Notes: a model not told the origin generated them from the sequence alone. A stretch of 29,186 bases of DNA from CAZMCH01 sp964564735 (GCA_964564735.1 CAZMCH010000052.1:1-29186), one strand, 5' to 3'. Positions 8,129-14,873 are shown, counted from the first letter of the stretch. Program-made: numbers and translations.

Positions 8129-8614
8129 CTATTTGCTCATCACATAATTCATCAAACCACCCGAAGATATAATCTTCTGCATAAACTCGGGAAATGGTTT
8201 TGCCTTGTAAGATTCATTCTTTGTTAGATTAGTGATAATGCCTGTTGACAGATCAACTTCAATTTTATCGCCTTGCTCTATCTTTGATGCCCCTTCTTCA
8301 CATTCAAGTATTGGCAAACCAATATTGATGGAGTTTCGATAAAATATTCTTGCGAAACTTTTGGCAATCACACATGATATTTTTGCTGCTTTTATAGCTA
8401 CTGGAGCATGTTCTCTTGATGATCCGCAACCGAAATTTTTATCAGCTACGATTATATCTCCTGGAGTAATCTTTTTTGCAAAGTCTGGAATTATGACTTC
8501 CATACAATGCAAAGCTAATTCATCTGGGTCAACTGTTTTTAGATATATAGCTGGGATAATTGCGTCAGTGTCTATATCATCTCCGAATTTCCATGCGTTA
8601 CCTGAAAATTTCAT
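8129..8614 (-). CDS. leuD: 3-isopropylmalate dehydratase small subunit
   Basis: Swivelling-domain subunit of isopropylmalate isomerase (leucine pathway: 2- to 3-isopropylmalate), 161 aa. Signatures are KFGDDIDTDAIIPAIYL near the N-terminus and NFGCGSSREHAPVAIKAA in the middle. The short length and these motifs place it in the archaeal-type LeuD2 group, rather than the roughly 200-aa enterobacterial type. Members of that group can act on related hydroxyacids such as homoaconitate or dimethylmalate, so specificity is inferred. Its ATG overlaps the leuC stop (ATGA) and has GAGGAG 9 bases upstream, so the two subunits are translationally coupled. Confidence 0.92.
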   Translation of the reverse strand: MKFSGNAWKFGDDIDTDAIIPAIYLKTVDPDELALHCMEVIIPDFAKKITPGDIIVADKNFGCGSSREHAPVAIKAAKISCVIAKSFARIFYRNSINIGLPILECEEGASKIEQGDKIEVDLSTGIITNLTKNESYKAKPFPEFMQKIISSGGLMNYVMSK

Positions 8615-9870
8615 TTTCCAATCTCCTCTGGACTTCCGATTCTGCCTAATACTGCGGATGCAGCAGCGATTGCTGGACCTGCAAGATATACTTCGCTAGT
8701 GGTGTTGCCCATACGCTTACGGAAGTTTCTATTTGTTGTGGATATACACTTTTCGTCATTTGCCAATATGCCCATGTGTCCACCAAGACAAGGTCCACAA
8801 GTTGGTGTGCTAACAACGCCACCAGCCTCAATGAATATCTCAATAAGCCCTTCTTTGAGTGCCTGCAGATATATAGTCTGAGTGCCGGGCAGTATTATAA
8901 GACGAACGTATGGATGAACTTTCTTCCCCCTTAAAATCTCTGCTGCTATCCTCAAATCTTCCATGCGTCCATTAGTGCATGAACCGATAACTGATTGATC
9001 TATCGCAATATTCCCAACTTCGCTTATGCCCTTTGTGTTTTCAGGCAAAAACGGGAAGGCTATCTGTGGTTCAATCTTGCTTGCATCATATTCACGTATA
9101 TCGCAATATTTAGCGTCTTTATCACTAGAATAGATTTTATATTCTCTCTTTGCACGAGGTTTTACATATTCCAAAGTTATGTCATCAGGAGGAACTATTC
9201 CTGATTTTCCGCCTGCCTCAATAGCCATATTGCACATTGTAAGCCTGCTATCCATGCTTAGATTTGAAATAGTATCGCCTGTAAACTCCATAGCCCTATA
9301 TAATGCGCCATCAACACCAATATCACCAATTATATGTAATATAAGGTCTTTTCCACCGACCCATTTTTGTAGTTTGCCACTAAATATAAATTTCATGGAT
9401 TCAGGAACTTTGAACCATGCTTCACCTGTTATCATTCCTGCTGAAAAATCAGTGCTTCCACTACCAGTCGAAAATGCCCCAACTGCACCATAAGTGCATG
9501 TGTGAGAATCTGCACCAAGAACCACATCACCGGGAAGAACTAGACCCTGTTCAGGTAATAAAGCGTGTTCAATTCCCATCCGACCAACATCGTAGAAATG
9601 CACGATACCTTGTTCTTTGGCAAATTCTCGTATCATTTTAACTTGTTCTGCGGACTCAATATCTTTATTAGGTGTAAAATGATCTGCAACAAGGACAACC
9701 TTTTCTTTATCAAAAACTTTCTTTGCACCAGCTTTGTAAAATTCCTTAATACCTAGCGGAGCAGTAATATCATTAGCCAAAACGATGTCGAGGTTTGCCA
9801 TGATCAATTCGCCCGGCTCGACATAATCTTTACCTGCATGATCCGCAAGTATTTTTTCTGTTATAGTCAT
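8611..9870 (-). CDS. leuC: 3-isopropylmalate dehydratase large subunit
   Basis: Aconitase-family 4Fe-4S subunit of isopropylmalate isomerase, 419 aa, which fits the short LeuC2/HacA-like group. It opens TITEKILADHAGKDYVEPGE. Visible motifs include VLVADHFTPN, LGADSHTCTYGAVGAFSTG, the first cluster Cys in VIGSCTNGRMEDL and the paired cluster Cys in TPTCGPCLGGHMG. The start at 9870 is set by AAAGGGGAA about 6 bases upstream; the nine-codon longer reading has no ribosome site. Neighbours: leuD overlaps by 4 nt. Upstream is a promoter (TTGTTT-17-TATAAT) and a leader of about 99 nt with strong complementary segments. Homologous enzymes for homoaconitate or dimethylmalate cannot be excluded without leuA/leuB context. 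Confidence 0.92.
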   Translation of the reverse strand: MTITEKILADHAGKDYVEPGELIMANLDIVLANDITAPLGIKEFYKAGAKKVFDKEKVVLVADHFTPNKDIESAEQVKMIREFAKEQGIVHFYDVGRMGIEHALLPEQGLVLPGDVVLGADSHTCTYGAVGAFSTGSGSTDFSAGMITGEAWFKVPESMKFIFSGKLQKWVGGKDLILHIIGDIGVDGALYRAMEFTGDTISNLSMDSRLTMCNMAIEAGGKSGIVPPDDITLEYVKPRAKREYKIYSSDKDAKYCDIREYDASKIEPQIAFPFLPENTKGISEVGNIAIDQSVIGSCTNGRMEDLRIAAEILRGKKVHPYVRLIILPGTQTIYLQALKEGLIEIFIEAGGVVSTPTCGPCLGGHMGILANDEKCISTTNRNFRKRMGNTTSEVYLAGPAIAAASAVLGRIGSPEEIGK

Positions 9871-9897
9871 ATATTTTCCCCTTTTATCTGGATTCAA

Positions 9898-9968
9898 GAT
9901 GCTGGATATTAAAGGCTAGATATGTATTTTCTGTTATATGTTTCCAGCATCAATTATTAGTATCTAGC
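9898..9968 (-). ncRNA. Candidate structured leader of leuCD (pseudoknot-order helices)
   Basis: Read on the minus strand, the leader holds GCTAGATA (9968-9961), GATGCTGGA (9951-9943), TATCTAGC (9922-9915) and TCCAGCATC (9906-9898). The first pairs perfectly with the third (8 bp) and the second with the fourth (9 bp), so the order is A-B-A'-B'. The first segment starts at the predicted transcription start. This may be an H-type pseudoknot or a pair of competing helices. Alternatively it is a dispersed repeat built from the same words on both strands. No described riboswitch class was recognised. Confidence 0.4.
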
Positions 9969-9975
9969 TCAACTA

Positions 9976-10004
9976 ATTATATTACCTACTTAGCTAAAAA
10001 ACAA
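9976..10004 (-). promoter_or_regulatory. Predicted sigma70-type promoter of leuCD
   Basis: On the minus strand TTGTTT (10004-9999), a 17-base spacer and a perfect TATAAT (9981-9976). The predicted start near 9969 gives a leader of about 99 nt to the leuC ATG. Confidence 0.6.
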
Positions 10005-10101
10005 GAGTAATATTATTTAATCTTGTTAAGATAATCTAAATGGCAAATATCTTGCAGTATAGATTATAAACTTTTAACACATATCATTTTTTTAATAAGG
10101 A

Positions 10102-10226
10102 TACGAGTTTTTCAGTTAGCAATAGATAAAGGCAAAAAGAGATTCTTCGCTACGCTCAGAACGACATTTTCTGTCACCATGAACGCAGTGAAGGTTCTTC
10201 TTTACGCCATAAGTGAAAAACTCGTA
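10102..10226. repeat. Nested palindromic repeat, MITE/REP-like
   Basis: Outer arms of 17 nt (10102-10118 and 10210-10226) are complementary with one mismatch (TACGAGTTTTTCA is the shared core). Inner arms (10140-10166, beginning AGATTCTTCGCTACGCTCAG, and 10172-10199) are complementary at about two thirds of positions. Inverted sequences of the type ATTCTTCGCTACGCTCAGAA occur as dispersed repeats in many unrelated bacterial genomes. No transposase is present. The element ends 4 nt before the ribosome site of the next gene. Confidence 0.6.
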
Positions 10227-10242
10227 ATAGGGAGGTCTCATA

Positions 10243-10518
10243 ATGGATATAGGACGTATTTTTAAGGTGCTGATTATCGAAGGCGATCAAGAAGAGCCAA
10301 AGGTTGAGGTTACAGTTCCACTAAAGCTTGCCAAATGGGCTTTAAGGCTTTTGCCTATTGTTGAGGGAAAAATTAAAGAACATGCAGATATTGACGCAAA
10401 TGCACTAAAAGAGCTATTGGATGAAGGCTTTACAGAAATGGAAGAGCTTGGGGAATTTGAGCTTGTAAAGATAAATGACGGAAAAACCAGAATTAAAATC
10501 AGTATAGAGAGTTCATAA
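10243..10518 (+). CDS. Small SHOCT-like (YvlB/LiaX N-terminal-type) protein
   Basis: A 91-residue soluble protein. It reads as a short beta hairpin (FKVLIIEG, PKVEVTVPLKLAKWALRLLP), a helical middle rich in acidic residues (IDANALKELLDEGFTEMEELGEF) and a final strand pair (LVKINDGKTRIKISIE). This is the arrangement of the SHOCT-like domain found with DUF4097/YvlB/LiaX proteins: the motif V.vPL.LAK.AL followed by an Asp-rich helix and an LV.I.dG..v.I tail. Such domains are thought to mediate oligomerisation or envelope-stress sensing, but no function is established here. It has a strong GGGAGG site 8 bases before its ATG. It sits directly behind the palindromic repeat and is followed after 3 nt by a membrane protein. 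Confidence 0.7.
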   Translation: MDIGRIFKVLIIEGDQEEPKVEVTVPLKLAKWALRLLPIVEGKIKEHADIDANALKELLDEGFTEMEELGEFELVKINDGKTRIKISIESS

Positions 10519-10521
10519 AAT

Positions 10522-10806
10522 ATGTTGCCAGCATTATGGTTAACAATAAAAGTAAATAAAAGGCAAATACCGATTCCTCTTTTTATTCTTTTTCCTTTTG
10601 TCCTAGCATTAGAATTAATTGCCTTTGTGCCATTGTTAATTCTCGCTATAGTAAAGAAGCAATCATTATTTACTAGACTTGCCTTTGGCTTTTATCTATC
10701 GAGGGTTGTATTGGCTATAATCGTCTATGGACGAAAATTTCAAGTAAAAGTATCAGAAAATAAAGATAAAGTGAGAATTGCAGGAAAATGGTTGCCAACC
10801 ATATAG
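10522..10806 (+). CDS. Small two-helix membrane protein
   Basis: A 94-residue integral membrane protein. One long hydrophobic stretch (about residues 17-45, IPIPLFILFPFVLALELIAF and on to ILAIV) is followed by a basic KKQ and a second hydrophobic segment (about 52-70, LAFGFYLSRVVLAIIVYG). A charged C-terminal tail (KVSENKDKVRIAGKWLP) follows. The ATG is 3 nt after the stop of the SHOCT-like gene, so the two are almost certainly co-translated and probably interact. I do not recognise the family; co-occurrence with SHOCT-like proteins suggests a membrane partner. A perfect GC-rich hairpin follows the stop. Confidence 0.7.
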   Translation: MLPALWLTIKVNKRQIPIPLFILFPFVLALELIAFVPLLILAIVKKQSLFTRLAFGFYLSRVVLAIIVYGRKFQVKVSENKDKVRIAGKWLPTI

Positions 10807-10812
10807 AAATTC

Positions 10813-10835
10813 GGGGCGTATTGATGATACGCCCC
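10813..10835. terminator. Bidirectional hairpin terminator between convergent genes
   Basis: GGGGCGTAT, loop TGATG, ATACGCCCC: a perfect 9-bp GC-rich stem lying between the convergent membrane-protein gene and the NPCBM gene. The U-tracts on both sides are weak, but position and stem strength fit a shared terminator. Confidence 0.7.
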
Positions 10836-10853
10836 AATAGAATCATTTTATAA

Positions 10854-11630
10854 TCAATATACTGATTTTAATTCTCCCCAAGTTGTACTAAGACGCGCCT
10901 CTGGGGTAACTGCTGTTAGTGCAGTTGTAAACAGTTTTGGATCACCAATTGCGGAGTGATCACAGCTATTTCCATCCCCACCATCAGTAACTTGAATAAC
11001 AAGTTCCTTTGCACCAGAAGGAATGTCGAAGGCTACCTTGAATGGGTCAACATCTTTACCTCCATCAGTTCCTTTTAGCGTAGGAGTTTTAGCCATCTCT
11101 TTTCCATCAATAGTAAAGATGAAAGCAGAACTTCCACCGTTTCCACATTCTGCTGGGTCTTTTTCATCAGACATACCAACATAACATTCAAGTTTTGTAT
11201 ATTTATCACCAGTAAGTGGAAAAACAAACTTTGCAGCAGCGTGTGTGCCAAATCCTCTTTCAAAGTATGTTCCTCCAATGACAATTTCATTACGAGAACC
11301 AGCACCTTCTCCAATAGTCATATTTTCACCATCAAGAGGACCACCCCATCCAGCCATTTCAGCAGGAGGATTACTTGCTTTGAGTCCGCATGCGTTTGCT
11401 TTTGGTTGCGCACCACCTACGGGAGCCAAATATACAACGCCAGTTTTCGTATCTTCTTTGACTTCCTTATCATAATCATTCTGAACATTAGGATCGTTTT
11501 TGGCGACTTTTTTTATTGGTTTCGCAGGGGCATTTGGCTGTTTGCCACAATCGCTTTTTGCTGCCCATGCAACAGCAACTATAAGGTTTAGAATAAAAAT
11601 AACCGCCACAAAATAACACAGTTTTTTCAT
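10854..11630 (-). CDS. Exported NPCBM-domain protein, copy B
   Basis: A 258-residue exported protein with a signal peptide (MKKLCYFVAVIFILNLIVAV, likely cut after AWA). It has a Pro/Lys-rich linker, then an NPCBM (novel putative carbohydrate-binding module) domain at about 90-240. NPCBM marks are FERGFGTHAAAKFVF, YVGMSDEKDPAECG, FIFTIDGKEMAKTPTL and KELVIQVTDGGDGNSCDHS with a final GDPKLF. Known NPCBM domains occur on glycosidases and secreted proteins and are taken to bind galactose-like sugars; here no catalytic domain is attached. Conserved Cys (DCG, ACGL, ECG, SCDH) suggest disulfides in the periplasm or outside the cell. The last ten residues TTWGELKSVY match the tail of copy A. GGAGG lies 9 bases before the ATG. 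It is the downstream member of a tandem pair. Confidence 0.85.
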   Translation of the reverse strand: MKKLCYFVAVIFILNLIVAVAWAAKSDCGKQPNAPAKPIKKVAKNDPNVQNDYDKEVKEDTKTGVVYLAPVGGAQPKANACGLKASNPPAEMAGWGGPLDGENMTIGEGAGSRNEIVIGGTYFERGFGTHAAAKFVFPLTGDKYTKLECYVGMSDEKDPAECGNGGSSAFIFTIDGKEMAKTPTLKGTDGGKDVDPFKVAFDIPSGAKELVIQVTDGGDGNSCDHSAIGDPKLFTTALTAVTPEARLSTTWGELKSVY

Positions 11631-11664
11631 TTCTTGCTTCCTCCAAGTTTAAAGAACGTCATTA

Positions 11665-11706
11665 TCAAAATCTGTGTAAGTCTATGGAAATTCTGATCAG
11701 AAGCAT
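11665..11706 (-). CDS. Possible 13-residue upstream ORF before NPCBM copy B
   Basis: In the 119-bp gap between the two NPCBM genes, GGGAGG stands 5 bases before an ATG followed by 13 codons (MLLIRISIDLHRF) and TGA, ending 34 nt before copy B. Initiation signals are good but length is minimal; it may be a remnant of duplication or a regulatory peptide. Confidence 0.2.
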   Translation of the reverse strand: MLLIRISIDLHRF

Positions 11707-11749
11707 CACCACCTCCCTATTGAAAAAATGGATTAATATCAATTTTCTA

Positions 11750-12517
11750 TCAATAGGCTGCTTTGATGCTTCCCCATAGCGTTGCTGATTTGTCTTTTTT
11801 AGTAACAGACATACCAGCGGCGGTTAATAACTTTGCATCACCTAATGCCCCGTGATCACAGCTATTTCCATCACCGCCATCGGTAACCTGAATAACAAGT
11901 TCCTTTGCACCAGATGGTATGTTAAATTCTACTTTTAAGGCTTCAACTTCTTTCCCCCCATCAGTGCCTTTTAATGTTGGTGTTTTCTCCATTTCTTTGC
12001 CATCAATAGTGAAAATAAAGGCACAACTTCCTCCATGTCCACATTCGGCAGGATCTTTTTCGTCTGACATTCCGACATAAGCTTCAAATTTCTTGTAGCT
12101 ATCACCTGTTAAGCTATATACCAACTTAGCGGCAGCATGTGTTCCGATGCCTCTTTCAAAATATGTTCCTCCGATGACTATTTCGTTTCGTGAGCCTGCA
12201 CCCTCGCCTATTGTTGCATTATCACGATCAAGCGGTCCGCCCCAGCCAGTCCATTCTCCCGCAGGATTAGTTGGATTTAGCCCACATGCGTTTGGTTTAG
12301 GTGTGCTACCATTTATTACTGCAAGATATATGGCTTTGGGGTCTTCTTTTACTATTTTGTCATAGTCGTTTTGAATGTTTGGGTCTTGTTTATTAACTTG
12401 CTTTGCTGGCTTTGCCATATTAGGTGGGTCACCGCAGTCCTTTTTACTTGCCCATGCAGTTGATACCATAAATAGTAAAACCAAAGCAAAAATAAAACAA
12501 AAATGCAAAGATTTCAT
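11750..12517 (-). CDS. Exported NPCBM-domain protein, copy A
   Basis: A 255-residue paralogue of copy B with the same layout: signal peptide (MKSLHFCFIFALVLLFMVST, likely cut after AWA), DCG, a linker starting NKQDPNIQNDYDK, ACGL, an NPCBM domain at about 85-238 and the tail TLWGSIKAAY. Long identical runs such as GEGAGSRNEIVIGGTYFERG and the TDGGDGNSCDH region show tandem duplication, with the linkers diverged more than the domain. It probably binds carbohydrate outside the cytoplasm; no enzyme is fused. The ribosome site is CAGGAGG about 9 bases before the ATG. Its upstream gap of more than 500 nt contains a promoter, an internal terminator and several hairpins, so expression is probably controlled in the leader. 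Copy B follows after 119 bp. Confidence 0.85.
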   Translation of the reverse strand: MKSLHFCFIFALVLLFMVSTAWASKKDCGDPPNMAKPAKQVNKQDPNIQNDYDKIVKEDPKAIYLAVINGSTPKPNACGLNPTNPAGEWTGWGGPLDRDNATIGEGAGSRNEIVIGGTYFERGIGTHAAAKLVYSLTGDSYKKFEAYVGMSDEKDPAECGHGGSCAFIFTIDGKEMEKTPTLKGTDGGKEVEALKVEFNIPSGAKELVIQVTDGGDGNSCDHGALGDAKLLTAAGMSVTKKDKSATLWGSIKAAY

Positions 12518-12795
12518 CTCAACTACCCTCCTGTTTTTTACATCGGTAAATAAACACCGATAGCAAAAAGTAAAACAATTATAAAAGCTAATTATATGAT
12601 AAATACCTCCTTTTGTGATGTTAAAGCCGAAACATAATATTTGGTTGAAAACTTTTTGCGAACATTTTTTTTATTTTAGCGTCTAATTGTCTGATTTGTG
12701 TTAATTTATGATACAAAAAGGGATAAATATTCCTAATCCTAGACTCATAGAACCAGAAAACCAACCCCTCACGGTGAGTTTAGGTCATATCAAAA

Positions 12796-12809
12796 TTGAC
12801 GCAAATCAA
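12796..12809. promoter_or_regulatory. FNR/CRP-type dyad TTGACGCAAATCAA
   Basis: One mismatch from the FNR consensus TTGAT-N4-ATCAA. It lies between the internal terminator and the NPCBM genes, but no good -10 is correctly spaced from it, so function is uncertain. Confidence 0.25.
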
Positions 12810-12861
12810 TTAATAAGAGTTATTATTTATTTGTAATCGTTAAAGAACTTAAAATATGCGC

Positions 12862-12887
12862 AAAAAACCCTTTAACTTTATTAAGGG
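12862..12887 (-). terminator. Intrinsic terminator inside the NPCBM leader
   Basis: Minus strand: CCCTTAA, loop TAAAG, TTAAAGGG (one bulged A), followed immediately by six T. It lies about 120 nt after the predicted start, so transcripts would stop before the NPCBM genes unless read-through is allowed. Confidence 0.6.
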
Positions 12888-12980
12888 AATAGACCAAGCA
12901 ACATCTAATTTTCTCTTTGTAAAGATATTTGGGGGTTATAAAATGCCTTATAGCGTTTTTTAACGATTACTTTATTTTAT
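12862..12980 (-). ncRNA. Candidate small RNA or attenuated leader, about 118 nt
   Basis: This is bounded by a strong predicted promoter and an intrinsic terminator, with no ORF or ribosome site of useful length inside. Its 5' part carries the arm GTAATCGTTAAA, whose perfect complement TTTAACGATTAC lies just beyond the terminator. It could be a stand-alone sRNA or the terminated form of the NPCBM leader. It did not resemble 6S, SRP, RNase P or tmRNA. Confidence 0.4.
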
Positions 12981-12986
12981 ATTTTG

Positions 12987-13015
12987 ATTTTACATCTATA
13001 GAAAAAATATGTCAA
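12987..13015 (-). promoter_or_regulatory. Strong predicted sigma70-type promoter
   Basis: Minus strand TTGACA (13015-13010), a 17-base spacer, TAAAAT (12992-12987). The -35 is perfect and the -10 is five of six. It fires away from the YdjM-like gene into the non-coding leader; the predicted start is near 12980. Confidence 0.65.
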
Positions 13016-13029
13016 ATGAAATTTTTGGA

Positions 13030-13542
13030 TTAGTTCCAATCACCCTCGCCATCAGCAATAATATGACTTAGAAACCCCGCCAAAGCTGATATATAATACG
13101 ATACTCCAAGATTGCGATAATCCATTTCACCTACAATAAAAATCGGGATGAAAAGCAAGGGCATTGGGATTACTATTGCAGCAATATATGAATGAAGTTG
13201 TCTTCTGTGCTTTACTAACATAGGCACCATCGCTAGAAAGCCAAGTATTGCAGATTCCCTATAGTATTTGAACAAAATCAATGCAAGGTCTGCAAGAAAA
13301 AGTAACGTGTATATAATCTTTTGTGATATGCTTTTTGTATCAATGTCTGGCGCCATCGAACCAAGCAGACAAAGCAAAAAGCAGATTCCTATCTCCCACC
13401 AATGCAAGATGATTATATTTAGACCATTCTGCCAGAGATCACCAACAGGCAATCCTTGTCTATAAAGAATCCACGCTAAAACAGGAGCTAATGCTCCTAA
13501 ATAAGTTATCGCACCCAAACTAACATGCTGACCAAATCTCAT
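13030..13542 (-). CDS. YdjM-like membrane-bound metal-dependent hydrolase family protein
   Basis: A 170-residue membrane protein with four or five hydrophobic segments. It carries the family motifs (PF04307): an N-terminal His (FGQHVSLGA), MAPDIDTKS, a basic LVKHRRQLHSY and a C-terminal FLSHIIADGEGDW. The conserved His/Asp are thought to bind metal; the substrate of the family is not established. It begins 18 nt after the hisS stop and lacks a good ribosome site, so it is probably read as the last gene of a polA-hisS transcript. No terminator is evident after it; instead a promoter for the next unit starts within 15 nt of its stop. Confidence 0.75.
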   Translation of the reverse strand: MRFGQHVSLGAITYLGALAPVLAWILYRQGLPVGDLWQNGLNIIILHWWEIGICFLLCLLGSMAPDIDTKSISQKIIYTLLFLADLALILFKYYRESAILGFLAMVPMLVKHRRQLHSYIAAIVIPMPLLFIPIFIVGEMDYRNLGVSYYISALAGFLSHIIADGEGDWN

Positions 13543-13560
13543 AATATACCAAAAGACAGC

Positions 13561-14823
13561 CTATTTTTTGCTCAAAATGTCAACAACCATAGACAAATTG
13601 ATGCTTTCTTGTTCACCACTGAGCATATCCCTAAGCGTAATAATACCTTTATCTAATTCGTCATCACCTATTATAGCCACAAATTTTGCCCCCATTTTAT
13701 TTGCAGTTTTCATCTGACTTTTCAGGCTTCTGCCATCAAAATCAACTTCCGTAGCAATGTCTTTCTGCCTCAAAAGATAGGCGATCTCAAATGCTTTTGA
13801 GTAGGCTTTATCAGAAATGCAGGCGATATAAATCATTGGTTTTGGTGGTTCAGGAAAAGTTACATTTTGAGCCTCTATTGTTGCAATAAGCCTGTTTTGT
13901 CCGCATCCGAAACCAAGCGCAGGGGTAGGTTTACCTCCCATCTGTTCAATCAGGTTATCATATCTGCCGCCTCCAGCGATTGCATCCTGAGAGCCTAATC
14001 CTTTTGCTGTAACTTCAAAAACTGTCTTGGTATAATAATCAAGACCTCTAACAAGAAATGGGTCTATTTCACTTGGCAATCCCATCATGTTTAGTGATTG
14101 AATGATGATATGCTGATGATCTCTGCAACTTCTACATAGATGATCTTGCATTACTGGACCATAAGCAAATATTTTTCGACAGCTTTCAATCTTGCAATCA
14201 AGCATACGCAAAGGATTACGATCAAATCTATCTCTGCATGTCTCACATAATTCGTTAATATGATCTTTTGCATAAGCTTTGAGTGCATTATTATAATCAG
14301 GCTTACATTCTGCGCAACCGACACTGTTAAGATGCAGTTTAATTTCTTTAATACCTAGTTTTGAGACAAAATGTAGATACATTGCGATTAATTCTGCATC
14401 AAAATAAGGGCTTGCTGAACCTAGTATCTCTGCGCCTATTTGCTGATGTTGGCGATACCTTCCCGCTTGTGGGCGTTCATATCTAAACATCGGACCCATA
14501 TAATAAAGCTTGGTTATAGGCATATCAACGGAAAGATTATTTTCCAGATATGAACGGACTATCGGGGGCGTGCCTTCTGGTCTTAAAGTCAGGCTTCTGT
14601 CTCCTTTGTCCATAAACGTATACATTTCTTTCTGGACAATATCTGTGGTTTCACCTGTGCCTTTTACAAATAGCTCTGTATGCTCAAATATTGGTGTTCT
14701 TATTTCTCTGAAACCGAAATTTTCAAAAACTTCCTTAGCGATTCTTTCTACATAGTGCCATTTATAAATCTCGTTTGGCGTGATGTCTTTTGTTCCTCTA
14801 ACTGCCTTTATTTGTTCTGCCAA
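13561..14823 (-). CDS. hisS: Histidyl-tRNA synthetase
   Basis: Class II aminoacyl-tRNA synthetase charging tRNA-His, 420 aa. It contains KAVRGTKDITP, motif 1 (FGFREIRTPIFE), motif 2 (MFRYERPQAGRYRQHQQIGAE) and the His-specific VRGLDYYTKTVFEV and AGGGRYDNL. A Cys-rich insert (VGCAEC, ETCRD, LDCKIESC) and an anticodon-binding domain from about 325 follow. I choose a TTG start at 14823: GGAG lies exactly 9 bases upstream and the product starts (M)AEQIKAVRGTKD, as in typical HisRS. The ATG at 14832 has no room for a ribosome site. Oddities: motif 2 reads RQHQQ where RQFHQ is usual, and motif 3 reads FGCGQNRL where G-x-ER-L is usual, so the Glu is replaced while the Arg is kept. It lies 50 bp after polA. 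Confidence 0.93.
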   Translation of the reverse strand: MAEQIKAVRGTKDITPNEIYKWHYVERIAKEVFENFGFREIRTPIFEHTELFVKGTGETTDIVQKEMYTFMDKGDRSLTLRPEGTPPIVRSYLENNLSVDMPITKLYYMGPMFRYERPQAGRYRQHQQIGAEILGSASPYFDAELIAMYLHFVSKLGIKEIKLHLNSVGCAECKPDYNNALKAYAKDHINELCETCRDRFDRNPLRMLDCKIESCRKIFAYGPVMQDHLCRSCRDHQHIIIQSLNMMGLPSEIDPFLVRGLDYYTKTVFEVTAKGLGSQDAIAGGGRYDNLIEQMGGKPTPALGFGCGQNRLIATIEAQNVTFPEPPKPMIYIACISDKAYSKAFEIAYLLRQKDIATEVDFDGRSLKSQMKTANKMGAKFVAIIGDDELDKGIITLRDMLSGEQESINLSMVVDILSKK

Positions 14824-14873
14824 TTTTATCATCTCCAATTTGATTGTTTTAAGCTTTCGGTTGAAAAACTAGA

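Larger units (their letters stand above)
12518..13029 (-). other. Non-coding leader region of the NPCBM pair
   Basis: No gene was found in this 512-bp gap. On the minus strand it holds, in order: a promoter (13015-12987), a 12-bp arm (12970-12959) and an intrinsic terminator (12887-12862). Then come the complementary 12-bp arm (12844-12833), an FNR-like dyad (12809-12796), a 10-bp hairpin with one mismatch (12784-12775 with 12747-12738), a GGAGGT not followed by a start codon, and a 6-bp hairpin (ATCGGT/ACCGAT, 12561-12542) just before the ribosome site of copy A. Confidence 0.6.

Noticed and set aside
8361..8699. 112-codon plus-strand ORF across the leuC/leuD junction
   Set aside because: Antisense to two complete, overlapping, well-conserved genes.
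11241..11591. Long plus-strand ORFs antisense to the NPCBM genes (also at 12147-12365)
   Set aside because: They mirror the duplicated coding sequence of the NPCBM genes, have no ribosome sites, and give implausible Ser/Pro/Phe-rich products.
12600..12620. GGAGGT on the minus strand upstream of NPCBM copy A as a gene start
   Set aside because: No ATG, GTG or TTG at suitable spacing; the next codons are ATA TAA.
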